From UMGS1908 sp964432825 (GTDB lineage: Bacteria; Bacillota; Clostridia; Christensenellales; UBA1242), in NCBI GenBank assembly GCA_964432825.1, contig CAYSOX010000004.1:47019-111018 (forward strand): DNA of 64,000 nucleotides, given 5' to 3'. This document shows positions 21,341 through 30,855 of the stretch, piece by piece. Position numbers and translations under genes: made by a program. Within the stretch, counting starts at the first letter, position 1; every line of letters begins with the position of its first letter. Below the pieces are notes generated by a model, which saw only the letters and a program-made list of their open reading frames with translations, had not been told where the DNA came from and did not search any database.

Positions 21341-23060
21341 AACTTTCTCCCTTTTAGCATTGGTGTTTTATTATGTTTTTATTACAAAAAAAATGTAAAT
21401 GGCAAGCAATTTTGAAGGGTTGTGATTCATAGTGCGAATCATGGGTTTCCCATATGGAGTGGGAAGGGTTGTAAAATTATTTATTTTTAAAGATGTGTCG
21501 CGGCTTTAAAAATAAGAATTGTTTTGAGATTTACCAGTGTGAACAATTCAGAAAGTCACTGGAATTTCGGTACTTGCCATTTACAATATATATTATATAT
21601 ATTAGCGAAATAAAAAGCAACTAAAATTCGCCATTTTTCGAAATTATTTGTGAAAAAAAGTGTGAGGATAGGGGATTAGGTTTTGTGAGTGATACCCAAA
21701 CCGAGTGGAGTGAGTTGGTTTCGCCCACCTACCCGAACCGAGAGGAGTGAGTTGGTTTCGTGAGGGCTGGATTGATGTGTGTTGTGATTGGTTTGTGGTA
21801 GAAGATTTGATGGTTTTTTGTGTTATTTTAGTGGTTTTGTTTCTAAAACTAAATAAACCTGCTGGGGGTGAGTTGATTGGAACGGCGAGGATGATTGGAG
21901 GAAATTTATTATAGGGCTATATGCTTGTGTTGGTTTGCTGGTTTTGTTTCTAAAATCTAACATATGATGATGCTGAAAATCCTAAGATTAAACAAATAGA
22001 TTATGGGTTTATTTATAACTATAAAAGTGATTTATTACAGAATAAACCTGCGGGGAAGGAAGTTTGCGGGAGAAAGTTTGAAATTTATAATATCTCAACA
22101 TCGTTCTCCATTGCCAAATTTACCTATAATTTGTAGGGACGGGGCTTTTGTTCAATGGGGGTATTGGGGTGTGTGGAAAAATTTTTAAAATTTCTTAATT
22201 TTGTGTTCTTCTCCTTTGTTTTAAAGGGGTTTTCGGGGGTGAAAATTGGAGAGGCGTGACACAAAATCGTGCAAGGCAAAAATTTGTGTTGTAATATCAA
22301 ATTGTAAATTGTTTTTTTGACAAAAAGTATTGTTGTTGAAGTTTTTATATTTGCTGTATTCCTTTGTTTTAAAGGGCTACAGCGGTTTGCTTTTTCTTAA
22401 AATTTTATTCAGTTTTCGGACAATTTACAAAATTGTTATTATTTCATAACTAAATTTTAATGCGGGGCGGAGTCGTTTTGCTGAGGATTTTGGTTGGCTG
22501 TTTGATGCTTTGGCTTTTATATTCTTAAATCGCTGTAAGAAATCGCGTTTTTGAGGCGGGTTGAAACTTGGGCGGAAGCGGTTGTGGGTGTTGGAACCTT
22601 ATAGGTTGAGGGGCTTTTTGAGGCGGTCGAGGTTTGGAGTCTTAACCTAAGCGGTCGAGGTAATGGCGTCTTAACCTAAGCGGATGATGGTGCTGGAACT
22701 GGAGAAAATGCCGTTTGGGGCGGGCGATTGTTGGGGCTTAAATGGGTGTGAATTTGAGGCGAGTGATACAACAGATTGGTTGTTGACTTTAAGTTTTGGT
22801 GATGATGTTTGTCGTATTTTGGGCGGGTGAGGTTCCAAAATTGGGGAATCTTTGGCGGTTCAAAAAGGCTTTGGCGGTTCCAAAATTCGGTGGTTCAAAA
22901 TAGTTCAAAAGAGGAATTTCAAGTTCCAAGATTTGGTGACAGCGGATGGTTTAAAAGGGGGATAAGGTATTACTAAATTTGGGTTATGTATTGCATTAAA
23001 ATTTATGTCAAGAAGACCACGATTGGTGGTCAAATCAAAAATATTTTTAAGGAGAATTTT
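21341..23060. other. Gene-free 1.7-kb spacer between giant gene and phage-like cluster
   Basis: I find no supported gene here. It holds the divergent start region of the giant gene and many short repeats. A 13-mer CTTGCCATTTACA occurs at 21573-21585 and inverted at 21394-21406. A ~37-bp tandem containing GAGTGAGTTGGTTTCG lies near 21700-21762. AATAAACCTGC is repeated near 21853 and 22042. A ~32-bp tandem with GTCTTAACCTAAGCGG lies near 22622-22683. The hairpin motif CCTTTGTTTTAAAGG appears at 22213-22227 and 22361-22375. The first copy of the late-promoter box is at 22257-22297. The left prophage boundary probably lies in this stretch, but I could not identify an attachment site. Confidence 0.6.
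22257..22297 (+). promoter_or_regulatory. Late-type promoter, copy 1
   Basis: The box TGACACAAAATCGTGCAA (22257-22274) is followed by exactly 17 bp and TAATAT (22292-22297). The same box and spacing recur at three other places in the phage region. The next gene begins at 23061, so the leader would be about 760 nt, which is long. A CCTTTGTTTTAAAGG dyad sits 44 bp before the box, as at copy 3. Confidence 0.6.
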
Positions 23061-25409
23061 ATGAATAATTTAGCAAATTTTTGTGGGGCAAATGTTGGGG
23101 ACAAAAATTTTCAAGAAAACTATGTTAAAGGAGCAACGTTCGATTGTGAAACATACACAAAATGTGATAAAATTGAAAGACAACCAAAAACAAAAAGGGG
23201 TAATTTTAAAAATATTATGTTAGACAAAACAAAAGATAATTCCAATAGTTTTTCAATATTGGCGGGTAGAGGTATGTCAGACAATATTGATGATAAAAAT
23301 TTTGCCGATTTGGGCGATTTTCCATTAGCGAAGTCGTTAGCCAAAACTATGAGGGCGAGGGAAGAAAATGTAAAATTTACTCCCAAAATCATATTGGATA
23401 AAATTTATAATAGACGGAAAAATATGCATAAAAAAATTGCCTCAAAGTCAATTTTGGCGAATGAAAATTGTTCCAATTTTGAAGTGGGTAAAATTTCAAA
23501 TTTTGGGGTGAATAACCTTGCAGATTTTAAGATGGAAGATTGTTCGACTGGTGAGGCGAATGAAATTTTAAATTGCGAGGCGAGTGGGGTTTTGACTGGT
23601 GAGGCGAATGAGGTTCTGAATGTTGGAGTGGATGCGGTTTCGAGTGTCGGTGGGAAAAGTGCTTTTGGTTATGGGATTACTGGAGGTTCGGATTTAAAAA
23701 CGGATGAAATTTCGGCTATTGGGACATGTGGGGTTCCAAGCATGGCAAATGTGGGTAGTACGGAAGATGGTAAAAACTTGGATAAAGTGAGTGATTGTGT
23801 TGTAAATATAGACATTTTGGTTGATAGTAAGAAAAAGTCCGAAAATTCGTACGGAAGTGTTGGAAAGTCTGAAAATCCGTACGGAAGAGTTGGAAGGTCT
23901 GAAGAAATGTACGGAAGAGTTGGAAAGCCGAAAGAAATGTACGAAAGTGCTGGAAAGTCGGAAGAGATGTATGGAAGTGTTGGAAAGTCGGAAGAAATGT
24001 ACGGAAGTGTTCAGAAGTCGGATGTTTTGGTGGAAAATACGGGAAAGTCCGAAAATCTGTATGGAAGTGTTGGAAAGCCCGAAGAAATGTATGAAAGTGC
24101 TGGAAAGTCGGATGTTTTGGTGGAAAATACGGGAAAGTCCGAAAATCTGTATGGAAGTGTTGGAAAGTCTGAAAATTTGTATGGAAGTGTTGGAAAGCCC
24201 GATGAAATGTATGGAAGTGTTGGAAAGTCGGAAGAGATGTATGGAAGTGTTGGAAAGCCCGAAGAAATGTATGAAAGTGTTCAGAAGTCGGACGATGTGT
24301 ATGAAAATAGTAAAAATATTCAGATTTTTGAAACTCCAACAAATGTAGGTTGCGAAGAAGATTTGTATTCCCCAAAACTCTCGGATAGGTTTTTGGGAAT
24401 GAGCGGGCTTTCGACGATTGTTCTTAGAAGTCCGGAGGCGGTGTACGGCGAAGGGGTCGAAGTTTCGGACGACCGAACACGGCTTAGGGTTGATGGCATT
24501 ACAAGTTTCGGTGACGATGGTATGGGGCTTGGGGCTTTGAGACACGAATTAGGCAAAATCACTCTTGATGGGGGCTTTTATACGAGTTCTGACAGAATGG
24601 GCAAAATTTCGACCGATGAAAATAATGTCGATTTTTCAGAAAAAAATGAACAAAATTTGAATAAAGACAATAAAAAAATTGATGGTCAAAATTTAGAAAT
24701 TCAAAATGGTGTCACTCAGAATGTAGAAAATCAAAGGGGAACAAGTCCAAATATTGAAAATCTAAAAAGTGCAAATCAATCAATTGAAAATCAAAATAAT
24801 GCAAATCAACCAATTGAAGGTCAAGGGTCTGCAAGTAAAAAGGATTATGCGAACGACGATTTGGGCAAAAGTCTAGTTATCGGGATGAAGGTCGGTGAGA
24901 TCGGGTTTGGAAGTGTTCCGGAAGATGTTCGAAAATGCGAACTTTTGAATATGAAAATCAATCGACGGGACTCTGAGAATTGGACACATAAAGAATGGAT
25001 TAAGTTTTTTATCAAGGTCGAGCCGTGCATTGCTATGTGTGTGAAGCATTTTGACAATATGTTTTACCGTGCATCGGTGTTGAGTTTGGATTACAACGAG
25101 TGTGCGAAGTTTGGTTCGGTGGAGAATATGTTTAACGAGTTGATTGAGTTGACCGAGCGGAAAAAACAATACTTGAAGTTGAAATTTTTTATTAATAGGC
25201 TTAAAAAGGAACTTGATGAGTACGATTTGATGATTATTGGATATTTTGTGTTCGACGAGGATACGAGGTCGGCACTTTTGGAGGAAATGAGCAGGCGAAC
25301 AATTTATAGGCGTGCAAACCGCATTTTTACCAAGTTGACAAATTTTCTTGTCGCACGCGGGTACACTGAAAAATGGTTGTATAAACAATTCGGTATGTTG
25401 ACAAGGTAG
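23061..25409 (+). CDS. Putative phage late transcription regulator with a long repeat tract
   Basis: 782 residues. I chose ATG 23061 because AAGGAG lies 6 nt upstream; an in-frame start at 22986 has no such site. The first ~640 residues are low complexity. They include about sixteen tandem 10-residue units (consensus KSEEMYGSVG, DNA 23835-24314, 30-bp period) and an N/Q-rich part. The last ~140 residues look folded: helices followed by the helix-turn-helix-like stretch MSRRTIYRRANRIFTKL. This resembles the C-terminus of RinA/ArpU/DUF1492-type phage late regulators and sigma region 4. Such regulators commonly sit just before the terminase genes, as here. Inference: it could act on the shared promoter box found upstream of itself and of three structural units. 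The family assignment rests on pattern only; a generic phage DNA-binding protein is the alternative. A G/C-rich hairpin (25431-25454) follows the stop. Confidence 0.45.
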   Translation: MNNLANFCGANVGDKNFQENYVKGATFDCETYTKCDKIERQPKTKRGNFKNIMLDKTKDNSNSFSILAGRGMSDNIDDKNFADLGDFPLAKSLAKTMRAREENVKFTPKIILDKIYNRRKNMHKKIASKSILANENCSNFEVGKISNFGVNNLADFKMEDCSTGEANEILNCEASGVLTGEANEVLNVGVDAVSSVGGKSAFGYGITGGSDLKTDEISAIGTCGVPSMANVGSTEDGKNLDKVSDCVVNIDILVDSKKKSENSYGSVGKSENPYGRVGRSEEMYGRVGKPKEMYESAGKSEEMYGSVGKSEEMYGSVQKSDVLVENTGKSENLYGSVGKPEEMYESAGKSDVLVENTGKSENLYGSVGKSENLYGSVGKPDEMYGSVGKSEEMYGSVGKPEEMYESVQKSDDVYENSKNIQIFETPTNVGCEEDLYSPKLSDRFLGMSGLSTIVLRSPEAVYGEGVEVSDDRTRLRVDGITSFGDDGMGLGALRHELGKITLDGGFYTSSDRMGKISTDENNVDFSEKNEQNLNKDNKKIDGQNLEIQNGVTQNVENQRGTSPNIENLKSANQSIENQNNANQPIEGQGSASKKDYANDDLGKSLVIGMKVGEIGFGSVPEDVRKCELLNMKINRRDSENWTHKEWIKFFIKVEPCIAMCVKHFDNMFYRASVLSLDYNECAKFGSVENMFNELIELTERKKQYLKLKFFINRLKKELDEYDLMIIGYFVFDEDTRSALLEEMSRRTIYRRANRIFTKLTNFLVARGYTEKWLYKQFGMLTR
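23835..24314 (+). repeat. 30-bp in-frame tandem repeat, about 16 units
   Basis: The units encode K-[SP]-[EDK]-[END]-x-Y-[GE]-[SRN]-[VAT]-[GQ]. Because the period is 30 bp, long shadow ORFs appear in other frames on both strands; these are not genes. Confidence 0.9.
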
Positions 25410-25430
25410 GGGTGAGGGGATGTATAAGTT

Positions 25431-25454
25431 CCGCCCACCTATCCGGATGGGCGG
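25431..25454 (+). terminator. G/C-rich hairpin after the putative regulator gene
   Basis: CCGCCCA pairs perfectly with TGGGCGG across a 10-nt loop, 21 nt after the stop at 25409. There is no run of T after it, so intrinsic termination is uncertain. It also lies between two convergent genes. Confidence 0.35.
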
Positions 25455-25522
25455 TCGGTTTAGTGTGTTATTGATTTGGTTTGATTGATTTTAATTGAGG
25501 CGGTTGGGGGAGTGTGGTTTGG

Positions 25523-27925
25523 TTATTTTTTATTGAAACGATTGCGGAAGGGGGGTGTGTTGTTTGTGGAACCCAAGACGCTTGAAAATGGTGTGGAAAT
25601 GGAAAAGTCTTCCGAATATTCGGTTTCATCTATATTTATTTTTGGGAATGTCGGCCTTGAAATGGGGTCGGCATTTTCTATGCTTTTTTTCAGTTTTTGT
25701 GTGTCCGAAAAATATTCGCCGTAGGAGTTCTCAAGGCGGGTTGGTTTTGGAAAGGATGATTTATTTTCTGTATTATTGTATGGGGAGTTGGAAGTGTAAA
25801 TGTTTGGGTTGTCAGATTGAAAAGAGACGGAGTTTTTAGGGTCTGAATATTGAGAGGCGGAGTTAAGGTTGGCGGAGTTGATGTTTGTGGAGTTGAAGTT
25901 TGAAGTGGTGTTTTGAAAAGAGGCGGAGTTTTGGGGCTTGGATGGTTGAATGTTGGAAGTTGAGGGTGTCGTGGTTGAATGATGGAAGTCTTTGGTAAAA
26001 TTTGGGCTTTCTGAAAGTAGGGTTAAATTTTGTGGGTTGGAGCCAGAAGAGGTGTTGTGGGAAAAATTTTTAGAATAATCCGTAGATGTGTCAGGGGAAA
26101 ATTCTTTATTGAGACGAGTGTTGGTGTCGGCGGAAAAGTTTTGAGCAGGGAAATGTGGGGCGTTTGAGGAAAACTCCGTGGCGGAATTGGAAAAGGCATT
26201 TAAATTGGTGTGGGTATCGGTTGTAATGCCTTTAGTGGGGAAAGGTGAGGTGTTTGAAGCGTACTCGGTGGCGGAATTGGTAAAGGTGTTTGAACCAGTG
26301 TTGGTGTTGGCGGGAAAGTTTTGGGTAGGAAAATGTAGAGTGCTTGAAGAAAACTCTGTGGTGGAATTGGTAAAGGTGTTTAAATTGGTGTGGGTGTCGG
26401 TTGTAATGCCTTTAGTGGGGAAAGGTGAGGTGTTTGAAGTGTACTCCGTGGCGGAATTGTTGGGGGTGGTGGATATAAACTCGGTGGTGGGGCTTGAGAA
26501 AGTGTCGGGTGTCAACTCTTTAGCGGTTTCCAAAGTTGTTTTGAAATTTACATATGGTTCAAAGTCTCTAGAAAATTTTAAGGCTTTTTGTGAATTTAGG
26601 GAGAATTTTTTGCGTTTTTGGTGGTTTTTAGAAAAATTTTTCAGATTTGAAATTTTTTCTATGGCGATTGGGTTGTTGCCGTTGTTGGTGGAGTTGCCGA
26701 ACTTTGAGGGGTTATTAGAGGGGATGTTGTCGAAATTGTCGCTGGTGGGGTTTTTTAGGTTATTTTGTAGATTTTGGGATATTTTTTTATTTTTTAGTTT
26801 TTTTTGGTTAAAATTTTCGGAAATTTGCGAAATATTGTCGTTTTTTTGTGAAAAATTGGTGAAATTTGAAGTTTCGGCGAATTCGGGAAGTATATCAAAA
26901 TCGGTTGAGGTGAAGTTGTTTTTGTCTGAATTTGAGAACGGTTCGAAAGGAGGGTCGGGCTGAGGGGTGTCCAAAACGCGTCGCTTTGGCTTTTTGATGA
27001 GTAAAAGAAAAATTACAATTGCGGGGATTATGAAGAGTAGAGCGATTGCCCATTTTAGTGCGGGCGACACCGAAAGGTTGAGTGTCGGTTTTTTTGTGGT
27101 GGCGGTTGGTGTGAGATTGTCGGTGTTTGGTGAGGCGGTTGCTGGTGGTGTAGAAGTTTCGGGTTTTTTAAGGTCGACTAGGGGTTGGCTTAAGATTGCG
27201 CGTTCGGAATATATATATCCTAAAAGTGTGGAGGTGTCGCCAAAATTGTATTCAACCATATACCAAAGATTGCCAGTGCCATCTGATGGGGTGTCACCGA
27301 TTATGGAGCCGATGTAGATTATGTCGGTTGTGCCTTGCGGGATGATACGGATGCGGTTGTTGGAAATTTCGGGGGTGGAGCGGATGTATGTGCCAGCATC
27401 GGAGTATAGGGTTATGGTGGTTCCGATTTGGGTTGTGGAAATTGTTGAGGGTTCTTCAGAGAGGCTTTCGGCACGAACAAAACCCGAAAAGTCGCCATAA
27501 TTTACTTTAAAACCAATTTTTCCGCTGTCCAATGTGCAGGATTTTACAATTTCGACATAGTAAGTTTTGGGAAGCAAAAAATAGATTCCCGAAAGGTTGC
27601 CGTCGTCGTCTGAGGTGGTTTTAAAAAGTGGGGTGTCGGTCAAGATTTCACGGAACCGCGAAGAAGTTGCGGTGTTTTCGATTGCTTTTGCATTTGCGAT
27701 TGTGCAAAAAGTGGCGTCTTTTAAAGTGGCTGTGTTAAAGTTTTCGGGGTTTTTGGCGGTAAAATTTTTTACTTGCATTTTAGTGAATGAATATGTTTGG
27801 AAACTTTTAAAAGAAGAGACATCGGATAAACTTTCAAATATAATTTTTTTAAAAAAAAGGCTGGAAATAATTATTAATAGTGAAAATACAAGAAATAAAA
27901 AATAATATAAAAATTTAGGCTTCAT
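25523..27925 (-). CDS. Two-TM membrane protein with SH3b-like extracellular domains and a repeat-rich cytoplasmic tail
   Basis: 800 residues from ATG 27925, chosen because GTGAGG lies just upstream; the in-frame ATG at 28000 has no such site. Residues 5-25 form a first membrane helix. Residues about 97-153 and 170-243 look like two bacterial SH3-like modules (the second has the pattern YSDAGTYIRSTP then GNLWYMVEY then GYIYSERA). Residues 290-310 form a second helix followed by the basic stop-transfer KKPKRR. The rest is S/T/N/F/P-rich and probably disordered, with 30-residue (90-bp) repeats in 60-residue pairs near DNA 26170-26465. SH3b modules usually bind peptidoglycan, so an envelope role is inferred. 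It is the only clear minus-strand gene inside the phage-like cluster, sitting between the regulator and terL, the position of a lysogenic-conversion or maintenance gene. The exact function is unknown. Confidence 0.65.
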   Translation of the reverse strand: MKPKFLYYFLFLVFSLLIIISSLFFKKIIFESLSDVSSFKSFQTYSFTKMQVKNFTAKNPENFNTATLKDATFCTIANAKAIENTATSSRFREILTDTPLFKTTSDDDGNLSGIYFLLPKTYYVEIVKSCTLDSGKIGFKVNYGDFSGFVRAESLSEEPSTISTTQIGTTITLYSDAGTYIRSTPEISNNRIRIIPQGTTDIIYIGSIIGDTPSDGTGNLWYMVEYNFGDTSTLLGYIYSERAILSQPLVDLKKPETSTPPATASPNTDNLTPTATTKKPTLNLSVSPALKWAIALLFIIPAIVIFLLLIKKPKRRVLDTPQPDPPFEPFSNSDKNNFTSTDFDILPEFAETSNFTNFSQKNDNISQISENFNQKKLKNKKISQNLQNNLKNPTSDNFDNIPSNNPSKFGNSTNNGNNPIAIEKISNLKNFSKNHQKRKKFSLNSQKALKFSRDFEPYVNFKTTLETAKELTPDTFSSPTTEFISTTPNNSATEYTSNTSPFPTKGITTDTHTNLNTFTNSTTEFSSSTLHFPTQNFPANTNTGSNTFTNSATEYASNTSPFPTKGITTDTHTNLNAFSNSATEFSSNAPHFPAQNFSADTNTRLNKEFSPDTSTDYSKNFSHNTSSGSNPQNLTLLSESPNFTKDFHHSTTTPSTSNIQPSKPQNSASFQNTTSNFNSTNINSANLNSASQYSDPKNSVSFQSDNPNIYTSNSPYNNTENKSSFPKPTRLENSYGEYFSDTQKLKKSIENADPISRPTFPKINIDETEYSEDFSISTPFSSVLGSTNNTPPFRNRFNKK
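26170..26465 (-). repeat. 90-bp in-frame tandem repeat, 3-4 units
   Basis: Units of about 90 bp alternate in pairs and encode 30-residue segments containing FPTKGITTDTHTNLN or FPTQNFPANTNTGSN. They lie in the C-terminal tail of the SH3b membrane protein. Confidence 0.75.
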
Positions 27926-28370
27926 ATTAACCTCACTGTTGGTTTCGAACCATTTTACATAGTCAAAAATAATTGTAATGATTTTTGACAACAAGAGCAA
28001 AAATTATTCCGTCGAATGTTGCCGAAAAAAATGCAAAACGCGGTGAGTTTTGATTATTCGTAAATTTAATGATAGAGCAATAGGTAAAAAAAATAAATGT
28101 GTGATGTTGCTAGGGTGAAAAATGTTAAGTGTTAGATAAAAAGTTATGTTTGGATATTGTGTGGCAAAGTTGTGGAAGGTGAGAAATGGAAAGAGTTGTG
28201 GGAATTGGATATGAGGTTGTGGGTAAGGGAAAAAATTTGAAGAGGGAAAATGCCAAATGGGGGAAATGTAGAAAATTTAATCGGCATACTATGAGGATGG
28301 AGGGTTCGGAAATTTTAAAATTTTGAAATGATAAATAGTATGTGTGCAAATTGAAGATTGGTATGTTTTA

Positions 28371-28490
28371 AAAATGGCGAATGGAAGAACAGGGTGCAAA
28401 AAGTTGGTGATGTAGATTTAAAAATGATGAATGGAGGAACTGGGTGCAAAAAGTTGGTGATGTAGATTAAAAAATTGTGAATGGAGGACC
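28371..28490. repeat. 50-bp tandem repeat, about 2.4 copies
   Basis: The unit contains GGTGCAAAAAGTTGGTGATG preceded by ATGGARGAAC. The ATGGA landmarks fall at 28381, 28431 and 28481. The period is not a multiple of three, and no gene spans the array. Confidence 0.85.
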
Positions 28491-28685
28491 TTAGGAATAT
28501 AAAATTTTGAAATTAAAATGCCAAAATTTAAAAATTAAGGTCTGGATTAAAAATATAAAAGTTATTTAAAAAATGAGTTTATTATGATAAAAAGTGATGA
28601 GAATTTAAAAAATTTAAAATTTCATAATTTTATGCTGTTTTATTGAAAATTTCAGCGATATAGCCCGCTTTAAAAATGTGGGGGC

Positions 28686-28726
28686 TGACACAATTTTGAG
28701 CAAAAGTGAAATTCTTGTTGTATAGT
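28686..28726 (+). promoter_or_regulatory. Late-type promoter, copy 2, for terL
   Basis: The box is TGACACAATTTTGAGCAA (28686-28703), then 17 bp, then TATAGT (28721-28726). The terL start follows about 130 nt later. It is the most divergent of the four boxes but keeps the spacing exactly. Confidence 0.65.
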
Positions 28727-28857
28727 GGAATTGTGTTTTTATAAAAATGTAAAAATTGCAAAAATATTATGCTTTGTTATAAAAACATAACAAAAAACAA
28801 ACGCAATAAAAATAATAAAAGGTAACTTAAAAAATTGAAAGGTTAAAGGAGGTTTTA

Positions 28858-30303
28858 ATGGATAGGCAAGATTTTAAAGATTTAATGACGGTTGTTGATG
28901 AACTTAAAAGGAGAAAGAAGCAGAAAATTTATAATTATAATGTGGGGGATGTGGTTCATAAGAAGCAAATAGAATTTCACAAAAGCCCCAAAAGAGTGCG
29001 GTTTGTGTTTGGCGGGAACCGAACGGGCAAAACCGAGTGTGGGGCGGTAGAATGTGTGTATATGGCGAGGGGGATTCATCCTTTCCGTGAGAATAAACCG
29101 AGAACGGACGGCTGGGTGGTGTCACTTTCGACCCGAGTTCAAAAGGATGTTGCTCAAAAAAAGGTGTTGAGTTATCTTGACCCCAAGTGGATTGAAGGTA
29201 TTGTGATGAGTTCGGGGAGTCAATCTAGTCCTGAAAATGGAATAATTGAGCGAATTTTGGTGAAAAATGTTTCGGGAGAGATTTCTACGATTGGGTTTAA
29301 GTCGGTCGAAGAGGGGCGAGATAAATTTCAGGGGGCGAGTTTGGACTATGTTTGGTTTGACGAGGAACCGCCCGAGGATATTTATACCGAATGTGTGATG
29401 CGAACGCTTGACCGCAAGGGGGATATTTTTTGTACGATGACGCCACTATTGGGGAAAACTTTTGTTTATGATAAAATTTATTTGAATACATTACACGACC
29501 CTGAAGTGTATTATTCCTTTTTTTCGTGGGCGGATAATCCGTTTTTGAGTGATTCCGAAGTGAAGCGGTTGAGGGGAGTTCTTGCAAAAGATGAGTTGGA
29601 AGCGCGTGAGTTTGGGCGATTCGTTTTGGATTCGGGTGGATTGGTGTATCCCGAGTTTGATGAGTTTGAAAATGTGGTTGAGCCTTTTGAGGTTCCACGG
29701 GAATGGCAGGATATAATTTCTATTGACCCTGGGCTCAATAATCCGCTTTCGGCACATTGGTATGCGGTAGACCCATACACCGGAAATATTTATGTTATTG
29801 CCGAGCATTTTGAAAAGGGGCGGTCGGTGGATTATCATTCGGAAATGATTTTGGCAATTTCGGATAGGCTTGATTGGAAAAAGAATTGTTTTGGGGGTGT
29901 TGATGCGTTGATTGATAGTGCTGCAAATCAGACAACTTTAAATAATCCAAAATCGGTTACCGAACTTTTTCGCGAGTGCAATATTTATGTAAATCCTAAA
30001 GTTAATAAGGAACTTTTTAGCGGAATAAATCGTGTGAAGCGACTTTTGAAAGATTCTACGGGCAAAAGGCGACTTTTTATCTTTAAAAATTGTGTAAATT
30101 TGATTCGCGAATTGAAAAATTATCGTTGGGGCAAGTCGGATATGCCGATAAAAGAGGATGACCACGCGCTTGATGAGTTGAGGTATTATGTGAACCGCCA
30201 TATTTCTTTGCATCCAGAACTGGAACCAATGTCGGAAATTCAAAAAGACAAGGAACGGTTGGCACGGAGAGTGAACCCATTATATTCAAGATTTCGCCAT
30301 TAA
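28858..30303 (+). CDS. terL: Phage terminase large subunit
   Basis: 481 residues, normal length for the family, with AGGAGG just upstream of ATG 28858. This is the ATP-driven motor and nuclease that packages DNA into proheads. The Walker A motif GGNRTGKT is at residues 52-59. The Walker B motif YVWFDEE is at about 164-170, with Asp168 and the catalytic Glu169. The C-terminal RNase H-like nuclease shows its acidic clusters: SIDPGL near residue 291, VDALIDSA near 350 and DDHALDELRY near 434. All catalytic positions appear intact, so the gene should encode an active motor. It is first in its transcription unit, behind late-promoter copy 2. The gene after it is not the portal but a replication-like gene, an unusual order. 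Confidence 0.93.
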   Translation: MDRQDFKDLMTVVDELKRRKKQKIYNYNVGDVVHKKQIEFHKSPKRVRFVFGGNRTGKTECGAVECVYMARGIHPFRENKPRTDGWVVSLSTRVQKDVAQKKVLSYLDPKWIEGIVMSSGSQSSPENGIIERILVKNVSGEISTIGFKSVEEGRDKFQGASLDYVWFDEEPPEDIYTECVMRTLDRKGDIFCTMTPLLGKTFVYDKIYLNTLHDPEVYYSFFSWADNPFLSDSEVKRLRGVLAKDELEAREFGRFVLDSGGLVYPEFDEFENVVEPFEVPREWQDIISIDPGLNNPLSAHWYAVDPYTGNIYVIAEHFEKGRSVDYHSEMILAISDRLDWKKNCFGGVDALIDSAANQTTLNNPKSVTELFRECNIYVNPKVNKELFSGINRVKRLLKDSTGKRRLFIFKNCVNLIRELKNYRWGKSDMPIKEDDHALDELRYYVNRHISLHPELEPMSEIQKDKERLARRVNPLYSRFRH

Positions 30304-30855
30304 AATGATAGTTTTTGCAAAAATTTTGTTGGTTTTTGCAAAATTTTGAACATTTTTAAAACACAGTGAAATTTCAAATGTTAAGCGTTATTGGTTGAGT
30401 ATGGTTTTTTGGAGTGCGGGCTTAACGGAAGGGCGAAAATTGGGGAATGGCTAGAAATACTTGCAGGGAGTTATCTGTGGCGAATTTTTGTGTTGATGAC
30501 TGGTGAGGTGGGCGGTGTTTATGGCGATTAATGGTTAGGGTTTTTATGGTAAGTGGCGAGTGCTGAGGGGCGGTAGACTTTGGGGTATAGTTGGCTTTTT
30601 GAAAAAAGAGGGCTGAATGCTAATAATGGAGAGATTCACTCGCGAGTTTTTAGTTGGTTTGTAAAATGTAGGCGGTTAGGGTTTAAGTGGTTATGGTTGA
30701 TAAAAAATTATAAAAACAAGAATGTTGGTTTTTGTGGAGCCTTCGTTTTTGTGGCGTTGGGAGAAAGGGCGTTTTTTTTGCGTCCAATTTTGTGATTTTA
30801 ATTTTGAAATTAAAAGTTTTTGTTAGTTTTATTTAAGTTTTAAGGAGATAAATTT
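30304..30855. other. 550-bp gene-free spacer after terL
   Basis: Just after the terL stop there is a ~21-bp direct repeat GTTTTTGCAAAA(A)TTTTG (30311-30328 and 30332-30348). The rest is G/T-rich on the plus strand. A 71-codon ORF in it lacks a ribosome binding site. I see no promoter box. Confidence 0.55.

Larger units (their letters stand above)
27926..28857. other. Divergent 930-bp intergenic region before terL
   Basis: No supported gene. It separates the minus-strand SH3b gene from terL. It contains a 50-bp tandem repeat (about 28371-28490) and late-promoter copy 2 (28686-28726). The remainder is A/T-rich with no structure I can defend. Confidence 0.6.

Noticed and set aside
23694..24545. 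Long open frames of 175-283 codons on both strands over the 30-bp repeat
   Set aside because: A 30-bp tandem repeat keeps several frames open at once; only the plus-strand frame has a ribosome binding site and a non-repetitive domain.
26178..26963. 261-codon plus-strand open frame
   Set aside because: It is the shadow of the 90-bp repeats of the minus-strand SH3b gene and has no ribosome binding site.
27935..27950. GGTTTCGAACC, resembling a tRNA T-arm
   Set aside because: No acceptor stem or anticodon arm around it; it overlaps the upstream region of the minus-strand gene.
30580..30795. 71-codon open frame after terL
   Set aside because: TTG start without a ribosome binding site, in a G/T-rich spacer.
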